A DNA stretch of 32,636 nucleotides from an uncultured Muribaculaceae bacterium (GTDB taxonomy: Bacteria > Bacteroidota > Bacteroidia > Bacteroidales > Muribaculaceae), in contig CAJTRC010000023.1 of assembly GCA_910578365.1 (NCBI GenBank), forward strand, positions 1 through 32,636. Reading direction: 5' to 3'. Position 1 is the stretch's first letter; every line of letters starts with the position of its first letter. Below the pieces are notes generated by a model. That model saw nothing but the letters and a program-made list of their open reading frames with translations. It did no database searches and had not been told where the DNA came from. A program made the position numbers and the translations under genes. Positions 21,443-27,765 of the stretch are shown here, one piece after another.

Positions 21443-23067
21443 GCCGCACCCGGTCGCTTCTGGGAGTGGCCGGGCTGCGGCGCTCATATCTCGCGTTTAA
21501 CGCCGCTTTGGGCGATTTGTATAGTGACGACCTCCTGCGACTCGCAGACACGCCAGACAAGCCCGATTTTGACGACACGGCCTTTTTTGACGCTGCCGGC
21601 ATGGTCTATAATGCCGGGGGCTTCGACGCGTCGCAACTTTCCACCCCCGAAGCGCGCCGCCTCATCGCAGAGACTCTCAAGCAGATTAACCGCGCCATTT
21701 CCTCCGGCGTCTCTTATGAGGTGCCGGAAACGGTGCGCCATGCCCTTGAAAACAACGCTTTTATTTTCTCCGGATTCAAGGCTTACCACACGCTCCGCGA
21801 GGTGGGCTTGTCGCTCACTACCGACACCGGCGAAATAAAGCCCTTTGAGCAGTTCCGCCGCGACGTGGAAAAGGTCAACAACCAATATAACCACAATTAC
21901 CTTTATGCGGAATATAACCACGCGGTCGGGGCTTCCCTTATGGCTGAACGCTGGCAGAAGATTGAAGCCGACGGCGACAAATACGACCTGCAATACCGCA
22001 CGGCCATGGACGACCGTGTGCGTGAGGATCACGCCATTCTGCATAACACGACGCTGCCCCCCTCTGACCCGTTCTGGGAAATGTATCTGCCGCCCAATGG
22101 CTGGAATTGCCGCTGTACGGCGGTACAAGTCCGCAAGGGGAAATATCCCCAGAGCGACCCAGCGCTCGCCATGCTACGCGGCAACAACTGCACCGAAGCG
22201 GCCAAACAGCAGATTTTCCGCTTCAATCCCGGCAAAACTTTAGAACTGTTTCCAGCCAAGCACCCATATTTCAAAGGGCCGAAGCCGCAGCAGGTAAAGC
22301 AGGCCATTGAGGGCTACACACCTGCGGAGTGGACCCCTAAAACAGTGGCCGAAGCTGAGCAATTTTTCCGCGACAAACTCGGCGTTAACTGCTCCCTAAA
22401 AGGCTTTACTAAAACCAATATGGCACAAATTGAGTCTATTTTCCGAAGCGTGGAGCGCCATTTTCAATGTTGGCCGGAACTAAAAAAAGAAACGTTGTTT
22501 GTCGGTACCATTCGCGGTCGTACTGAGTTAATGACCTCCGCGCTGTTTGAGGAATACAAACGACTATACCCGGGACAACGTGAAAGCCTCCTGCTGGATA
22601 TGGCTAAAAAATACGCCCGCAAAGCCTGTGCAAGTCCCGGTTGTTATGCCTATTCTCACGGATATGGCAAGCAGTATGGTTTAAGCGGTATTTGTTTTAA
22701 CACCTCATGGGCTGGCGAAAAAATAGATAAGTCACTCGCCAGCGATGTTAAAAGCAAGTGGCACCCGCCCGGCTGCGGTACTCTTAAAGCGGTTTTTGAC
22801 CATGAGCTGGGCCATGAGATTGACCGCCTGCTGGGCCTCCGCTCAAATGCAGACTTTCTCAAGCTGTTCAATCAGGAACACAGCAAGGGCAAAGCGCACA
22901 TTACCGAGGTACTCTCAACCTATGGCAATAAAAATGCCGCTGAGTTCATCGCTGAGGCGTGGTCCGAATATCTTAACAACGAAAAACCGCGGCCAATAGC
23001 GGTCGCGGTGGGTAATATCATTAAAAAACTATATGAAGAAAAACATCAATCTTCATCAAGCAAATAA
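21439..23067 (+). CDS. MuF-like minor head protein fused to a zincin-like metallopeptidase domain
   Basis: 533 aa from the GTG at 21466, or 542 aa from a CTG at 21439 that overlaps the portal stop as CTGA and is in frame. Residue numbers below are from the GTG. Residues about 100-220 are a classic MuF domain (R-T-A-M-D-D-R-V-R-E-D-H-A-I-L-H-N-T, then P-P-N-G-W-N-C-R-C-T). Residues 300-533 carry H-E-L-G-H-E-I-D (446-453) and a later E-F-I-A-E-A-W-S-E-Y (493-502), the HExxH...E pattern of zinc metallopeptidases. The C-terminal part looks more AT-rich than the rest. MuF proteins fused to variable toxin domains are known polymorphic toxins carried in virions; this may be one. Confidence 0.87.
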   Translation: MSRTRSLLGVAGLRRSYLAFNAALGDLYSDDLLRLADTPDKPDFDDTAFFDAAGMVYNAGGFDASQLSTPEARRLIAETLKQINRAISSGVSYEVPETVRHALENNAFIFSGFKAYHTLREVGLSLTTDTGEIKPFEQFRRDVEKVNNQYNHNYLYAEYNHAVGASLMAERWQKIEADGDKYDLQYRTAMDDRVREDHAILHNTTLPPSDPFWEMYLPPNGWNCRCTAVQVRKGKYPQSDPALAMLRGNNCTEAAKQQIFRFNPGKTLELFPAKHPYFKGPKPQQVKQAIEGYTPAEWTPKTVAEAEQFFRDKLGVNCSLKGFTKTNMAQIESIFRSVERHFQCWPELKKETLFVGTIRGRTELMTSALFEEYKRLYPGQRESLLLDMAKKYARKACASPGCYAYSHGYGKQYGLSGICFNTSWAGEKIDKSLASDVKSKWHPPGCGTLKAVFDHELGHEIDRLLGLRSNADFLKLFNQEHSKGKAHITEVLSTYGNKNAAEFIAEAWSEYLNNEKPRPIAVAVGNIIKKLYEEKHQSSSSK

Positions 23068-23273
23068 ACGCGCATTTTCTCGCGCTCCCCCTTGGGTTCA
23101 AATACAAAATTGCCCTTTTGTCCGGGCAATACATGGTCGTGACTCTCTGCCCCGTCCTCTATGATTTCAGACGGGATAAAGTCAAAAGCGGCACAGGTAA
23201 GCCCACGCCGAAAATGCTTGCAGTCCTCACACATGTAAGGTTGCGTTATTTCCTTATCGATAATATGTCCCAT
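23046..23273 (-). CDS. small Cys-containing protein, antisense to the head operon; candidate immunity protein
   Basis: 75 aa. The N-terminal C-E-D-C-K-H-F-R-R-G-L-T-C-A-A-F is followed by I-P-S-E-I-I-E-D-G and H-D-H-V-L-P-G-Q-K-G-N-F-V-F-E-P. I know this pattern (CxxCxHF ... CxAFP ... IP ... G ... H ... GQ ... F) as a widespread small family without firm function. The gene lies on the opposite strand with its own promoter (23282-23311), and its 3' end overlaps the MuF gene 3' end by 22 nt. The predicted transcript starts only a few nt before the ATG, so the message would be almost leaderless. Expression in a lysogen would suit protection against the adjacent metallopeptidase; this is inference. 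Confidence 0.75.
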   Translation of the reverse strand: MGHIIDKEITQPYMCEDCKHFRRGLTCAAFDFIPSEIIEDGAESHDHVLPGQKGNFVFEPKGEREKMRVYLLDED

Positions 23274-23281
23274 TGTAGCCG

Positions 23282-23311
23282 CAAATTTAATAATTTATTC
23301 TGGTATAACAA
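23282..23311 (-). promoter_or_regulatory. promoter of the 75-aa Cys protein gene
   Basis: Minus strand TTG (plus 23309-23311), exactly 19 bp, then TAAATTTG (plus 23282-23289), a full TAnnTTTG match. Predicted start is near 23275, with the ATG at 23273. Confidence 0.7.
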
Positions 23312-23314
23312 CAC

Positions 23315-23330
23315 TTAAACACCAATTAAA
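23315..23330. repeat. phased TTAAA leader repeat before gpG
   Basis: TTAAA at 23315 and 23326 (11 bp apart) within CTTAAACACCAATTAAATG, running into the start codon of the gpG gene. Related to the arrays before other structural genes. Confidence 0.5.
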
Positions 23331-23812
23331 TGCTCGACCCCAAGCAATTAAAGGCCGATATTCTCGAAGATATGCGCGTGGAGCTCTCCGACGAGTTCGA
23401 CCGCAACTTTGAACGTAAGGGCTTTTTCTCCGACAAGTGGAAGCCTCGCGCTCACGATTACGCGCGTGGCTCGCTCCTCATGCAGTCCGGGGCAATGCGT
23501 CGCTCCACACAGGGCGAAGTGTCCGGCGACGGCGTGCGCTTCACCTCCTCGGAGCCTTACACAGCCCTACACAATGAGGGCGGAACAATTACCGTTACCG
23601 GCAAAATGAAACGCTTCTTTTGGGCGAAGTTCAAGGAAACAGGCGAGGTCGGGTGGAAATATATGGCCCTTATGAAAGTGGGGCAGGTTATCAAAATCCC
23701 GCAACGCCAATTTATCGGCGACGGCCCGGAAACGCAAAAATTGATCCGCGACGTTATCCAGAGCAACCTCGACAAATTCAATTTACAACTAACTGAATTT
23801 TTAAGACAATGA
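23330..23812 (+). CDS. virion morphogenesis protein gpG-like
   Basis: 160 aa. The D-R-N-F-E-R-K-G-F-F-S-D-K-W-K-P start region is the hallmark of the phage virion morphogenesis (gpG/tail-completion S) family (N-F-x-x-x-G-x-x-W-x-P). It is followed by L-M-Q-S-G-A-M-R-R-S, then Y-T-A-L-H-N-E-G-G-T-I, then I-P-Q-R-Q-F-I-G, all in the order seen in family members (L-x-x-S-G-x-L-x-x-S, Y-A-x-x-H-x-x-G, P-x-R-x-F). Acts in head completion or head-tail joining. 4-nt overlap with the next gene (23809-23812). Confidence 0.9.
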   Translation: MLDPKQLKADILEDMRVELSDEFDRNFERKGFFSDKWKPRAHDYARGSLLMQSGAMRRSTQGEVSGDGVRFTSSEPYTALHNEGGTITVTGKMKRFFWAKFKETGEVGWKYMALMKVGQVIKIPQRQFIGDGPETQKLIRDVIQSNLDKFNLQLTEFLRQ

Positions 23813-24294
23813 GAAAAGCAATTTTTTACGCTGTGGCCGAAGCCGTGGCCGCTGTTCCGGGCGTGGAGTTCGTGGACCTATGGAACGACGACGGCTCGCA
23901 CTTTTCCGGCGGAGCTGTCTATCCGCTCCCGGCGGTGTTCGTGGAGTTTGAAGCTGTGGAGTGGAAGCAGCAGGGAATGGGCGCCCGCCGTGGCTCGCTC
24001 GCCCTCCGGCTTCATGTTCTCACCCGCGCAGTGCTGACACACGGCCACACCGACCCCCACATTCCTGAAGCCTTTGAGGTGTTCGACCTGCTCGACCGTA
24101 TCAACGCCGCAATGCAAGGTCTGCGCGGCCCCCATTTCTCCGGCTTCATGCTCACGACCTCCGCGACAAACCACGCACACGCCGAAATATGGGAAAACGT
24201 GGAGCGTTACATCTGCGGAGTGCAGGACATCACCGCAATGCGGCCGCCCTCGCGCGTTCTCGGCCTCTCTGCGGCCATTAAACAGACTGACTAA
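23809..24294 (+). CDS. Mu gp37-like protein (DUF1834), tail terminator candidate
   Basis: 161 aa, last gene of the rightward operon. The pattern V-P-G-V-E-F-V-D-L-W-N-D-D, Y-P-L-P-A-V-F-V-E-F, L-A-L-R-L-H-V-L and F-D-L-L-D-R-I-N-A-A-M-Q-G-L matches the gp37 class: beta-strand, P-A-x-x-V-E, a long strand, then a helix with D-x-x-D-x-x. Proteins of this shape cap the tail tube to end polymerisation. It overlaps the gpG start region by ATGA and is followed at once by a bidirectional terminator. Confidence 0.8.
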   Translation: MRKAIFYAVAEAVAAVPGVEFVDLWNDDGSHFSGGAVYPLPAVFVEFEAVEWKQQGMGARRGSLALRLHVLTRAVLTHGHTDPHIPEAFEVFDLLDRINAAMQGLRGPHFSGFMLTTSATNHAHAEIWENVERYICGVQDITAMRPPSRVLGLSAAIKQTD

Positions 24295-24300
24295 TACAAC

Positions 24301-24337
24301 AACACCCCCGGCGGCTCTTGCGTCCGTCAGGGGTGTT
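24301..24337. terminator. bidirectional terminator between late rightward and early leftward operons
   Basis: AACACCCC (24301-24308) pairs with GGGGTGTT (24330-24337) around a 21-nt loop. The right arm runs into TTTATTTT on the plus strand, and the minus strand continues GTTGTTGTATTAG. It sits 6 nt after the gp37 stop and 5 nt before the end of the convergent 78-aa early gene. Confidence 0.7.
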
Positions 24338-24342
24338 TATTT

Positions 24343-24579
24343 TCACCAATCATCAAACAGGGAGGGGGCGGTGTCGCGGTTTCGTTCCTCTGTGTCCGGG
24401 TCAACGCCCAGCAAATTCAGATAAGTGCGGTAACAAATGCCAAACTCGGGCTCGATATAGCGCCGCCACACTGCCGCGTAACATTTGGCTTGGTTGCCCG
24501 CTTCGTAATGCAAGGCCGTGACAGCCTTGATTTTTGCAGCTCGCGCCAGCGTGCTTTTATGTCGCTTTTTGCTTGTCAT
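24343..24579 (-). CDS. 78-aa basic protein ending the early operon
   Basis: Start chosen at the ATG (M-T-S-K-K-R-H-K-S-T-L-A-R-A-A-K); a GTG two codons upstream (24585) is also in frame. The A-K-C-Y-A-A-V-W-R-R-Y-I-E-P-E-F-G-I-C-Y-R-T-Y-L-N-L-L segment (about residues 32-58) matches a short family common in Bacteroidota Mu-like phages next to DUF3164. A basic N-terminus and this W-R-x-x-I-x-P-x-F-G-I-x-Y-x-T-Y motif could bind DNA. By position (last early gene, just before late genes) it could be a middle or late activator like Mu Mor/C. That is a guess; no classical HTH is clear. Confidence 0.75.
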   Translation of the reverse strand: MTSKKRHKSTLARAAKIKAVTALHYEAGNQAKCYAAVWRRYIEPEFGICYRTYLNLLGVDPDTEERNRDTAPSLFDDW

Positions 24580-24603
24580 TTTCACCGATTTTTACTAACT
24601 TTG
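24573..24603 (+). promoter_or_regulatory. promoter-like sequence in the gap before DUF3164
   Basis: Plus strand TTG (24573-24575), 20-bp spacer, TAACTTTG (24596-24603). Good consensus, but it points into the 3' end of the convergent DUF3164 gene and no plus-strand gene follows, so an antisense RNA or chance match are both possible. A small hairpin GCAAC-TCG-GTTGC lies downstream. Confidence 0.3.
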
Positions 24604-24672
24604 CACTGTCCTTTTACATCAGGCTCAGCGCTGGCGGTCAGCAACTCGGTTGCACGCTGGCGCAGCTTTGTT

Positions 24673-25398
24673 TTAAGCCTCGGTCTCGTCCGCCTCTGCG
24701 GTCGTTTCCGGGGCTTTTTCTTCCTCGGTCAGAAGATCGACGTCTGTAATGCCCAGCGGTATGTTACGCCAAGCCCCGGTCCCTTTGTCGCGGTACTGCG
24801 CGCGGATATAACGCCGTGTGGCCGTCGGCTGGTAACTCTCGCGAATAATTTTCACGCCCTCTTTGAACTGGTCGTCGTCGCTCTCGTCGGCCAGTTTCTG
24901 CAACTGGAGCACGCGGCTGGCGTTGAGGTTGCCCTGCTTGTCGGTGCTCAGCAGCCGGAGAACGGTCTGCACAAGCGTTTTGGTTTTCGCGTCGGTCGCA
25001 AGGCTTTCAATGTACTTGCGTACCATTGCAATGCCGGCCGTCACCATGTCGCCCCAGCCGTCAACGGTGTTAACGCCTAATGTCAGGCGCATGGTGCTTT
25101 CTTGGTTAGTGAATGTGTGCGACCATTGCCCATCCTCCTTGAAGCCCACGACCTCGGCTTTCATCTTGAGCACGGTGTCAAAATTGCCGAATACGGTATC
25201 TTTTACCGTCTTAATCTGTTCGCTCAGGCTGCGGAGCTCGGGGAGCGCGGTCTCCAGCTCTTGGTCCACTAATTGCGCGTAAGTCTCGCGCTGCTGTTTG
25301 CGGCGCTCTGCCGCTTCCTTTTTCTTTTCGGCTTCCTGAAAAGCCTCCCACTTGGCGAGCTGTTCCGCCGTCATGGTTACTTGGGTCTTTTCACTCAT
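24673..25398 (-). CDS. DUF3164 family early protein
   Basis: 241 aa. A helical charged N-terminus (W-E-A-F-Q-E-A-E-K-K-K-E-A-A-E-R-R-K) and long amphipathic helices are followed by V-F-G-N-F-D-T-V-L, R-L-T-L-G-V-N-T-V-D-G-W-G-D and L-L-S-T-D-K-Q-G-N-L-N-A-S-R-V-L-Q-L-Q-K-L, all DUF3164 signatures. This family is carried in the early region of many Mu-like phages, and its function is not established. Preceded by a leader with TTTAA motifs at 25411 and 25433 and by a GTAAAAGGACA element (25451-25462). Confidence 0.87.
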   Translation of the reverse strand: MSEKTQVTMTAEQLAKWEAFQEAEKKKEAAERRKQQRETYAQLVDQELETALPELRSLSEQIKTVKDTVFGNFDTVLKMKAEVVGFKEDGQWSHTFTNQESTMRLTLGVNTVDGWGDMVTAGIAMVRKYIESLATDAKTKTLVQTVLRLLSTDKQGNLNASRVLQLQKLADESDDDQFKEGVKIIRESYQPTATRRYIRAQYRDKGTGAWRNIPLGITDVDLLTEEEKAPETTAEADETEA

Positions 25399-25410
25399 CG
25401 GTAAATGGTG

Positions 25411-25462
25411 TTTAAGTGGTTATTACATTGTGTTTAACTGTTTCGGTGTTTGTCCTTTTACA
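25411..25462. repeat. leader repeats before DUF3164
   Basis: TTTAA at 25411 and 25433 (22 bp, two turns), seen in the coding direction as CTTAAACACC and GTTAAACACA. Further upstream is TGTAAAAGGACA on the minus strand (plus 25451-25462), identical over 12 nt to 24607-24618 and over 11 nt to 28625-28635. An ATGTAATAA start-stop lies between. No gene fits in 25399-25479. Confidence 0.5.
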
Positions 25463-25479
25463 CCGGCCCAGCTCCTTAG

Positions 25480-25641
25480 TTAGTTGTCGTAGTCCTCGGC
25501 GTCGGGACTCTCGAAGTTGAGCGACCCGGCCTCTTGCGAAGCCCACCACGCCAGATCATCAAGCAGCGTGGCCCGGGCGCTCTCGCTCATGTCGGCCGTC
25601 TGCTCTTTAATGTACTCCTTAATCTTTTCAAGTTCTTTCAT
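25480..25641 (-). CDS. 53-aa acidic early protein
   Basis: Starts M-K-E-L-E-K-I-K-E-Y-I-K-E-Q-T and contains S-E-S-A-R-A-T-L-L-D-D-L-A-W-W-A-S-Q-E-A-G. It ends F-E-S-P-D-A-E-D-Y-D-N. It is predicted as two helices with a conserved-looking L-L-x-D-L-A-W-W core and an acidic tail. It overlaps the zinc-ribbon gene by 14 nt in another frame. No function is known to me; the codon pattern and overlap architecture support a real gene. Confidence 0.62.
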   Translation of the reverse strand: MKELEKIKEYIKEQTADMSESARATLLDDLAWWASQEAGSLNFESPDAEDYDN

Positions 25642-25798
25642 TGTTTCGCTTGCTTAGTTCTATTCTTTTGGGGATTACTACTGTCCAGTTACAGGCGTGG
25701 CAGCAGCGCCCCTCTTCTGCTATCGGGTAAGGGTCGCACCCGCCTTTTTCAATCTTGCCGCCGCAGATACAGCAGCGCTCTTGTCTGTCTTGGCTCAT
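25628..25798 (-). CDS. 56-aa zinc-ribbon-like protein
   Basis: Contains R-C-C-I-C-G-G-K-I-E-K-G-G-C near the N-terminus and R-C-C-H-A-C-N-W-T-V-V in the middle. The paired C-x-x-C motifs form a probable zinc ribbon. A basic tail (P-K-R-I-E-L-S-K-R-N-N-E-R) follows. Start at 25798 forms an ATGA overlap with the membrane protein upstream. Small zinc ribbons in phage early operons often bind nucleic acid or host polymerase, but nothing here shows the target. Confidence 0.68.
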   Translation of the reverse strand: MSQDRQERCCICGGKIEKGGCDPYPIAEEGRCCHACNWTVVIPKRIELSKRNNERT

Positions 25799-25971
25799 AG
25801 CTTAAAATGGTCTTTAATTGTCTGCTTGGCCATTTGCGTATCGTCGAGCATGAAGTAGGCCAGAGCTTCAAGCAAAACACCGCTTAAGCCTATTATTATC
25901 GCCAACGCAGCCCAAGCCCACTTAAAGGGTTGTGCAACTGTTCGCAGTCTCTTTTTATTTTTCTCTTTCAT
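25795..25971 (-). CDS. 58-aa single-span membrane protein
   Basis: The ATG at 25971 (M-K-E-K-N-K-K-R-L-R-T-V-A-Q-P-F) is preferred over an upstream in-frame ATG (25995) that would overlap the GemA gene. A membrane segment W-A-W-A-A-L-A-I-I-I-G-L-S-G-V-L-L-E-A follows the basic N-terminus, so the N-terminus is probably cytoplasmic. A short tail K-Q-T-I-K-D-H-F-K-L ends it. Early expression with GemA hints at a host-takeover or exclusion function (Mu kil-like position), but no family is recognised. Confidence 0.65.
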   Translation of the reverse strand: MKEKNKKRLRTVAQPFKWAWAALAIIIGLSGVLLEALAYFMLDDTQMAKQTIKDHFKL

Positions 25972-25975
25972 TCTC

Positions 25976-26470
25976 TTAATTGTTTGAGGGGTCAAAACTG
26001 CCGGGGTTCGTGTAGTGCTGCATGAGCAGCGCGTCGGTCAAAGCGTCAACCGCCCGGGCGTCTTTTACCTTGTTGTTAAATGTCGCTATGAGGTTGCGCA
26101 GCCTCTCGCGGGGTATTTTGTTGAAGTCGCTGTAACCGCTGGCACGCTCTGCAATACCTTTGATCTTCGCCACGTTCTCGGGCTGCCCGGTCTGCCGAAG
26201 CCAGCCGCCAATCGCGGCAATTACCTGCTTGCGCAGTTTGTCAAGTCTGGCCGTGCCCTGCTTCTCGTCCACCTGCTCGCTCAGCTTGGCGCAAATGTCT
26301 ATGAGCTGGTGTTGGCTCAGGTCGCGGCTGCTCTCAACGCCCCAGCTTGTCAGGATCGCGCGCTTGGCTTCATCATCAAGCCCCAGCAACGTGCAAAGGG
26401 TGTGATATTTTTTTAATAGCTCTTTGTGGATTTGGTCCATTGTTTTATTTTCCTTTTTCGCCATTGTCAT
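25976..26470 (-). CDS. GemA/gp16-like early regulator
   Basis: 164 aa. The N-terminal H-K-E-L-L-K-K-Y-H-T-L-C-T-L-L-G-L-D-D-E-A-K-R-A-I-L region (residues 15-40) matches the DUF1018/gp16 start (I-H-x-x-x-x-x-L-G-L-D-D-x-x-Y-R). The R-L-D-K-L-R-K-Q-V-I-A-A-I-G-G-W-L and I-P-R-E-R-L-R-N-L-I-A-T-F-N-N motifs match its C-terminal domain in Bacteroidota phages. In Mu, gp16/GemA modulates host gene expression. A second ATG at 26464 is also possible. Begins directly after the ATPase stop. Confidence 0.78.
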   Translation of the reverse strand: MTMAKKENKTMDQIHKELLKKYHTLCTLLGLDDEAKRAILTSWGVESSRDLSQHQLIDICAKLSEQVDEKQGTARLDKLRKQVIAAIGGWLRQTGQPENVAKIKGIAERASGYSDFNKIPRERLRNLIATFNNKVKDARAVDALTDALLMQHYTNPGSFDPSNN

Positions 26471-27118
26471 TTACTTTAATTGTTCTGCCCAATACTCTGC
26501 CGCGCCCTGTTCCCAGATTATGAAGTCCGCGCCGCCCTCGCCCCGCTCTGCGTCCTCGTAGCGTGTCGTAACAAATGCCTTGAAGCCCTCAACCTTGATT
26601 TTTATCTCGGCGTCATAGCGGATTTTTCCGGCCAACTTGCCGTCCGGATCCTTGCCTGCCCGGTCGGCCTGACTTATGAAAATGAACAGCTTGTCGGGGT
26701 ATTCTCTTTTGAGCTTCTTAAAGCTGGCCCAGTTGAAGCCGTCCAGATATTGCACACTGTCAATTATGATTATTTCGGGGCTTTTGCGCTTGTTTAGGCG
26801 TGCCCGGAGCTCGGGGAGTTCCTCTTTGTTCAGCAGGATCACACTATTGCCGGCTTCGCCCATTCCGACGCGCTCCCATGCCTTTTGCAGTGATAGGCTC
26901 AACCCCTGCTCGAGGCTGTTGTAGGCCACGCGCCCAAAGTTCGCCAGATACTTGCAGAGCATGAGCGTAAACGTGGTTTTGCCGGAGCCGGAGCCGCCCC
27001 ATATTATCCACGTTCCGCGAAGCTCGGGACGGCCGAAGCTCGCCAGCCATTCACCGGCAAACTCCACCGTCTCAAACCGCGCTGCAAGCACGTTTATATT
27101 GCTTATCGCTCTGCTCAT
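26471..27118 (-). CDS. P-loop ATPase of the early region (RecA-like)
   Basis: 215 aa. Walker A G-G-S-G-S-G-K-T-T (41-49) after W-I-I-W; Walker B E-I-I-I-I-D-S-V-Q-Y-L (115-125); then L-F-I-F-I-S-Q-A-D-R, a sensor-1-like S/Q motif. Closest in style to RecA/DnaB-like ATPases used by phages for recombination or replication accessory roles. It is a second ATPase besides MuB, so it is unlikely to be the target-DNA selector and may aid replication or repair. Substrate unknown. Confidence 0.83.
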   Translation of the reverse strand: MSRAISNINVLAARFETVEFAGEWLASFGRPELRGTWIIWGGSGSGKTTFTLMLCKYLANFGRVAYNSLEQGLSLSLQKAWERVGMGEAGNSVILLNKEELPELRARLNKRKSPEIIIIDSVQYLDGFNWASFKKLKREYPDKLFIFISQADRAGKDPDGKLAGKIRYDAEIKIKVEGFKAFVTTRYEDAERGEGGADFIIWEQGAAEYWAEQLK

Positions 27119-27125
27119 TCTCTCG

Positions 27126-27404
27126 TTATTTCATCTTTGGCCGACGTCTCAGCACATTGGGACCGTACCCCTTGGCCTCAATCATCTTGTTTAATGCTTT
27201 TCGTTTTGCCGCCAAATCCTCGGAAGTGCTGGCGGTAATTTTCACTACAAGCACCCGGCGACCTGTAAGCGGCTGCGTTGTCCGTTTAACTGTTATGTCG
27301 CACGTCCAGCCCTCCTCGAGCCATGTCTGCAACACCTCGGGCACCCACCCGGGCATTAGCTCGAAAGTGCTGCTATATTTCAGTGTTACGGGGTAAGGTT
27401 TCAT
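27126..27404 (-). CDS. 92-aa hypothetical early protein
   Basis: Starts M-K-P-Y-P-V-T-L-K-Y-S-S-T-F and has a beta-helix-beta style: W-L-E-E-G-W-T-C-D-I-T-V-K-R, then R-R-V-L-V-V-K-I-T-A-S, then a helix A-A-K-R-K-A-L-N-K-M-I-E-A-K-G-Y. Ends basic, L-R-R-R-P-K-M-K. It overlaps the 69-aa gene by ATGA. Could be a small nucleic-acid-binding protein, but no family is recognised. Confidence 0.65.
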   Translation of the reverse strand: MKPYPVTLKYSSTFELMPGWVPEVLQTWLEEGWTCDITVKRTTQPLTGRRVLVVKITASTSEDLAAKRKALNKMIEAKGYGPNVLRRRPKMK

Positions 27405-27610
27405 TTTTGAATTTGTTTTTTATATTCTCTTAGTCGCCGTATGCAAGCGCCCATTATGAGCGCTTGGTCGGTCTTGCCGTTGATGTTTCCGGCAATGGTT
27501 GCCACGATTGTGTCGGTTAACACCTCCAGAGCCTGCCCTATGTCGTCACACTCGCAAATAGTGTTATAGACCTTGTAGCTTATCTCTGTGCGTTTCTCTT
27601 GTTTGCTCAG
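27401..27610 (-). CDS. 69-aa helical protein with probable CTG start
   Basis: The frame from CTG at 27610-27608 reads S-K-Q-E-K-R-T-E-I-S-Y-K-V-Y-N-T-I-C-E-C-D after the start, then Q-A-L-E-V-L-T-D-T-I-V and a basic end R-R-L-R-E-Y-K-K-Q-I-Q-K. It ends in an ATGA overlap with the next gene. A stop lies three codons before the CTG (TGA, GAA, GCG, CTG), and the only ATG is two-thirds through, so CTG is the best start. The CTG shares a CTGA tetranucleotide with the upstream stop, exactly where the other genes have ATGA. Confidence 0.62.
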   Translation of the reverse strand: MSKQEKRTEISYKVYNTICECDDIGQALEVLTDTIVATIAGNINGKTDQALIMGACIRRLREYKKQIQK

Positions 27611-27765
27611 CGCTTCTCAAATTTGTCGCATTTCTTTTTTAACTTAATTATCGCTTTGCCCTTGCAAGTGGTGGCGGTGCCCCACTTGAACACCAATCCA
27701 CCAAAATGCTTGCACTCATTGCAAAGCCACTTGTCATCCTCCAGCGCGTGCATTTTCTTGCTCAT
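27607..27765 (-). CDS. 52-aa four-cysteine zinc-finger-like protein
   Basis: M-S-K-K-M-H-A-L-E-D-D-K-W-L start, then C-N-E-C-K-H-F-G-G and a second pair T-T-C-K-G-K / K-K-C-D-K-F. The C-x-x-C-K-H-F unit resembles the first half of the 75-aa protein at 23046-23273. The start at 27765 has the strongest Shine-Dalgarno of the window (AAAGGAGGTGCAAAATG) and an ATGA overlap with the MuB-like gene. Predicted to bind zinc; function unknown. Confidence 0.75.
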   Translation of the reverse strand: MSKKMHALEDDKWLCNECKHFGGLVFKWGTATTCKGKAIIKLKKKCDKFEKR

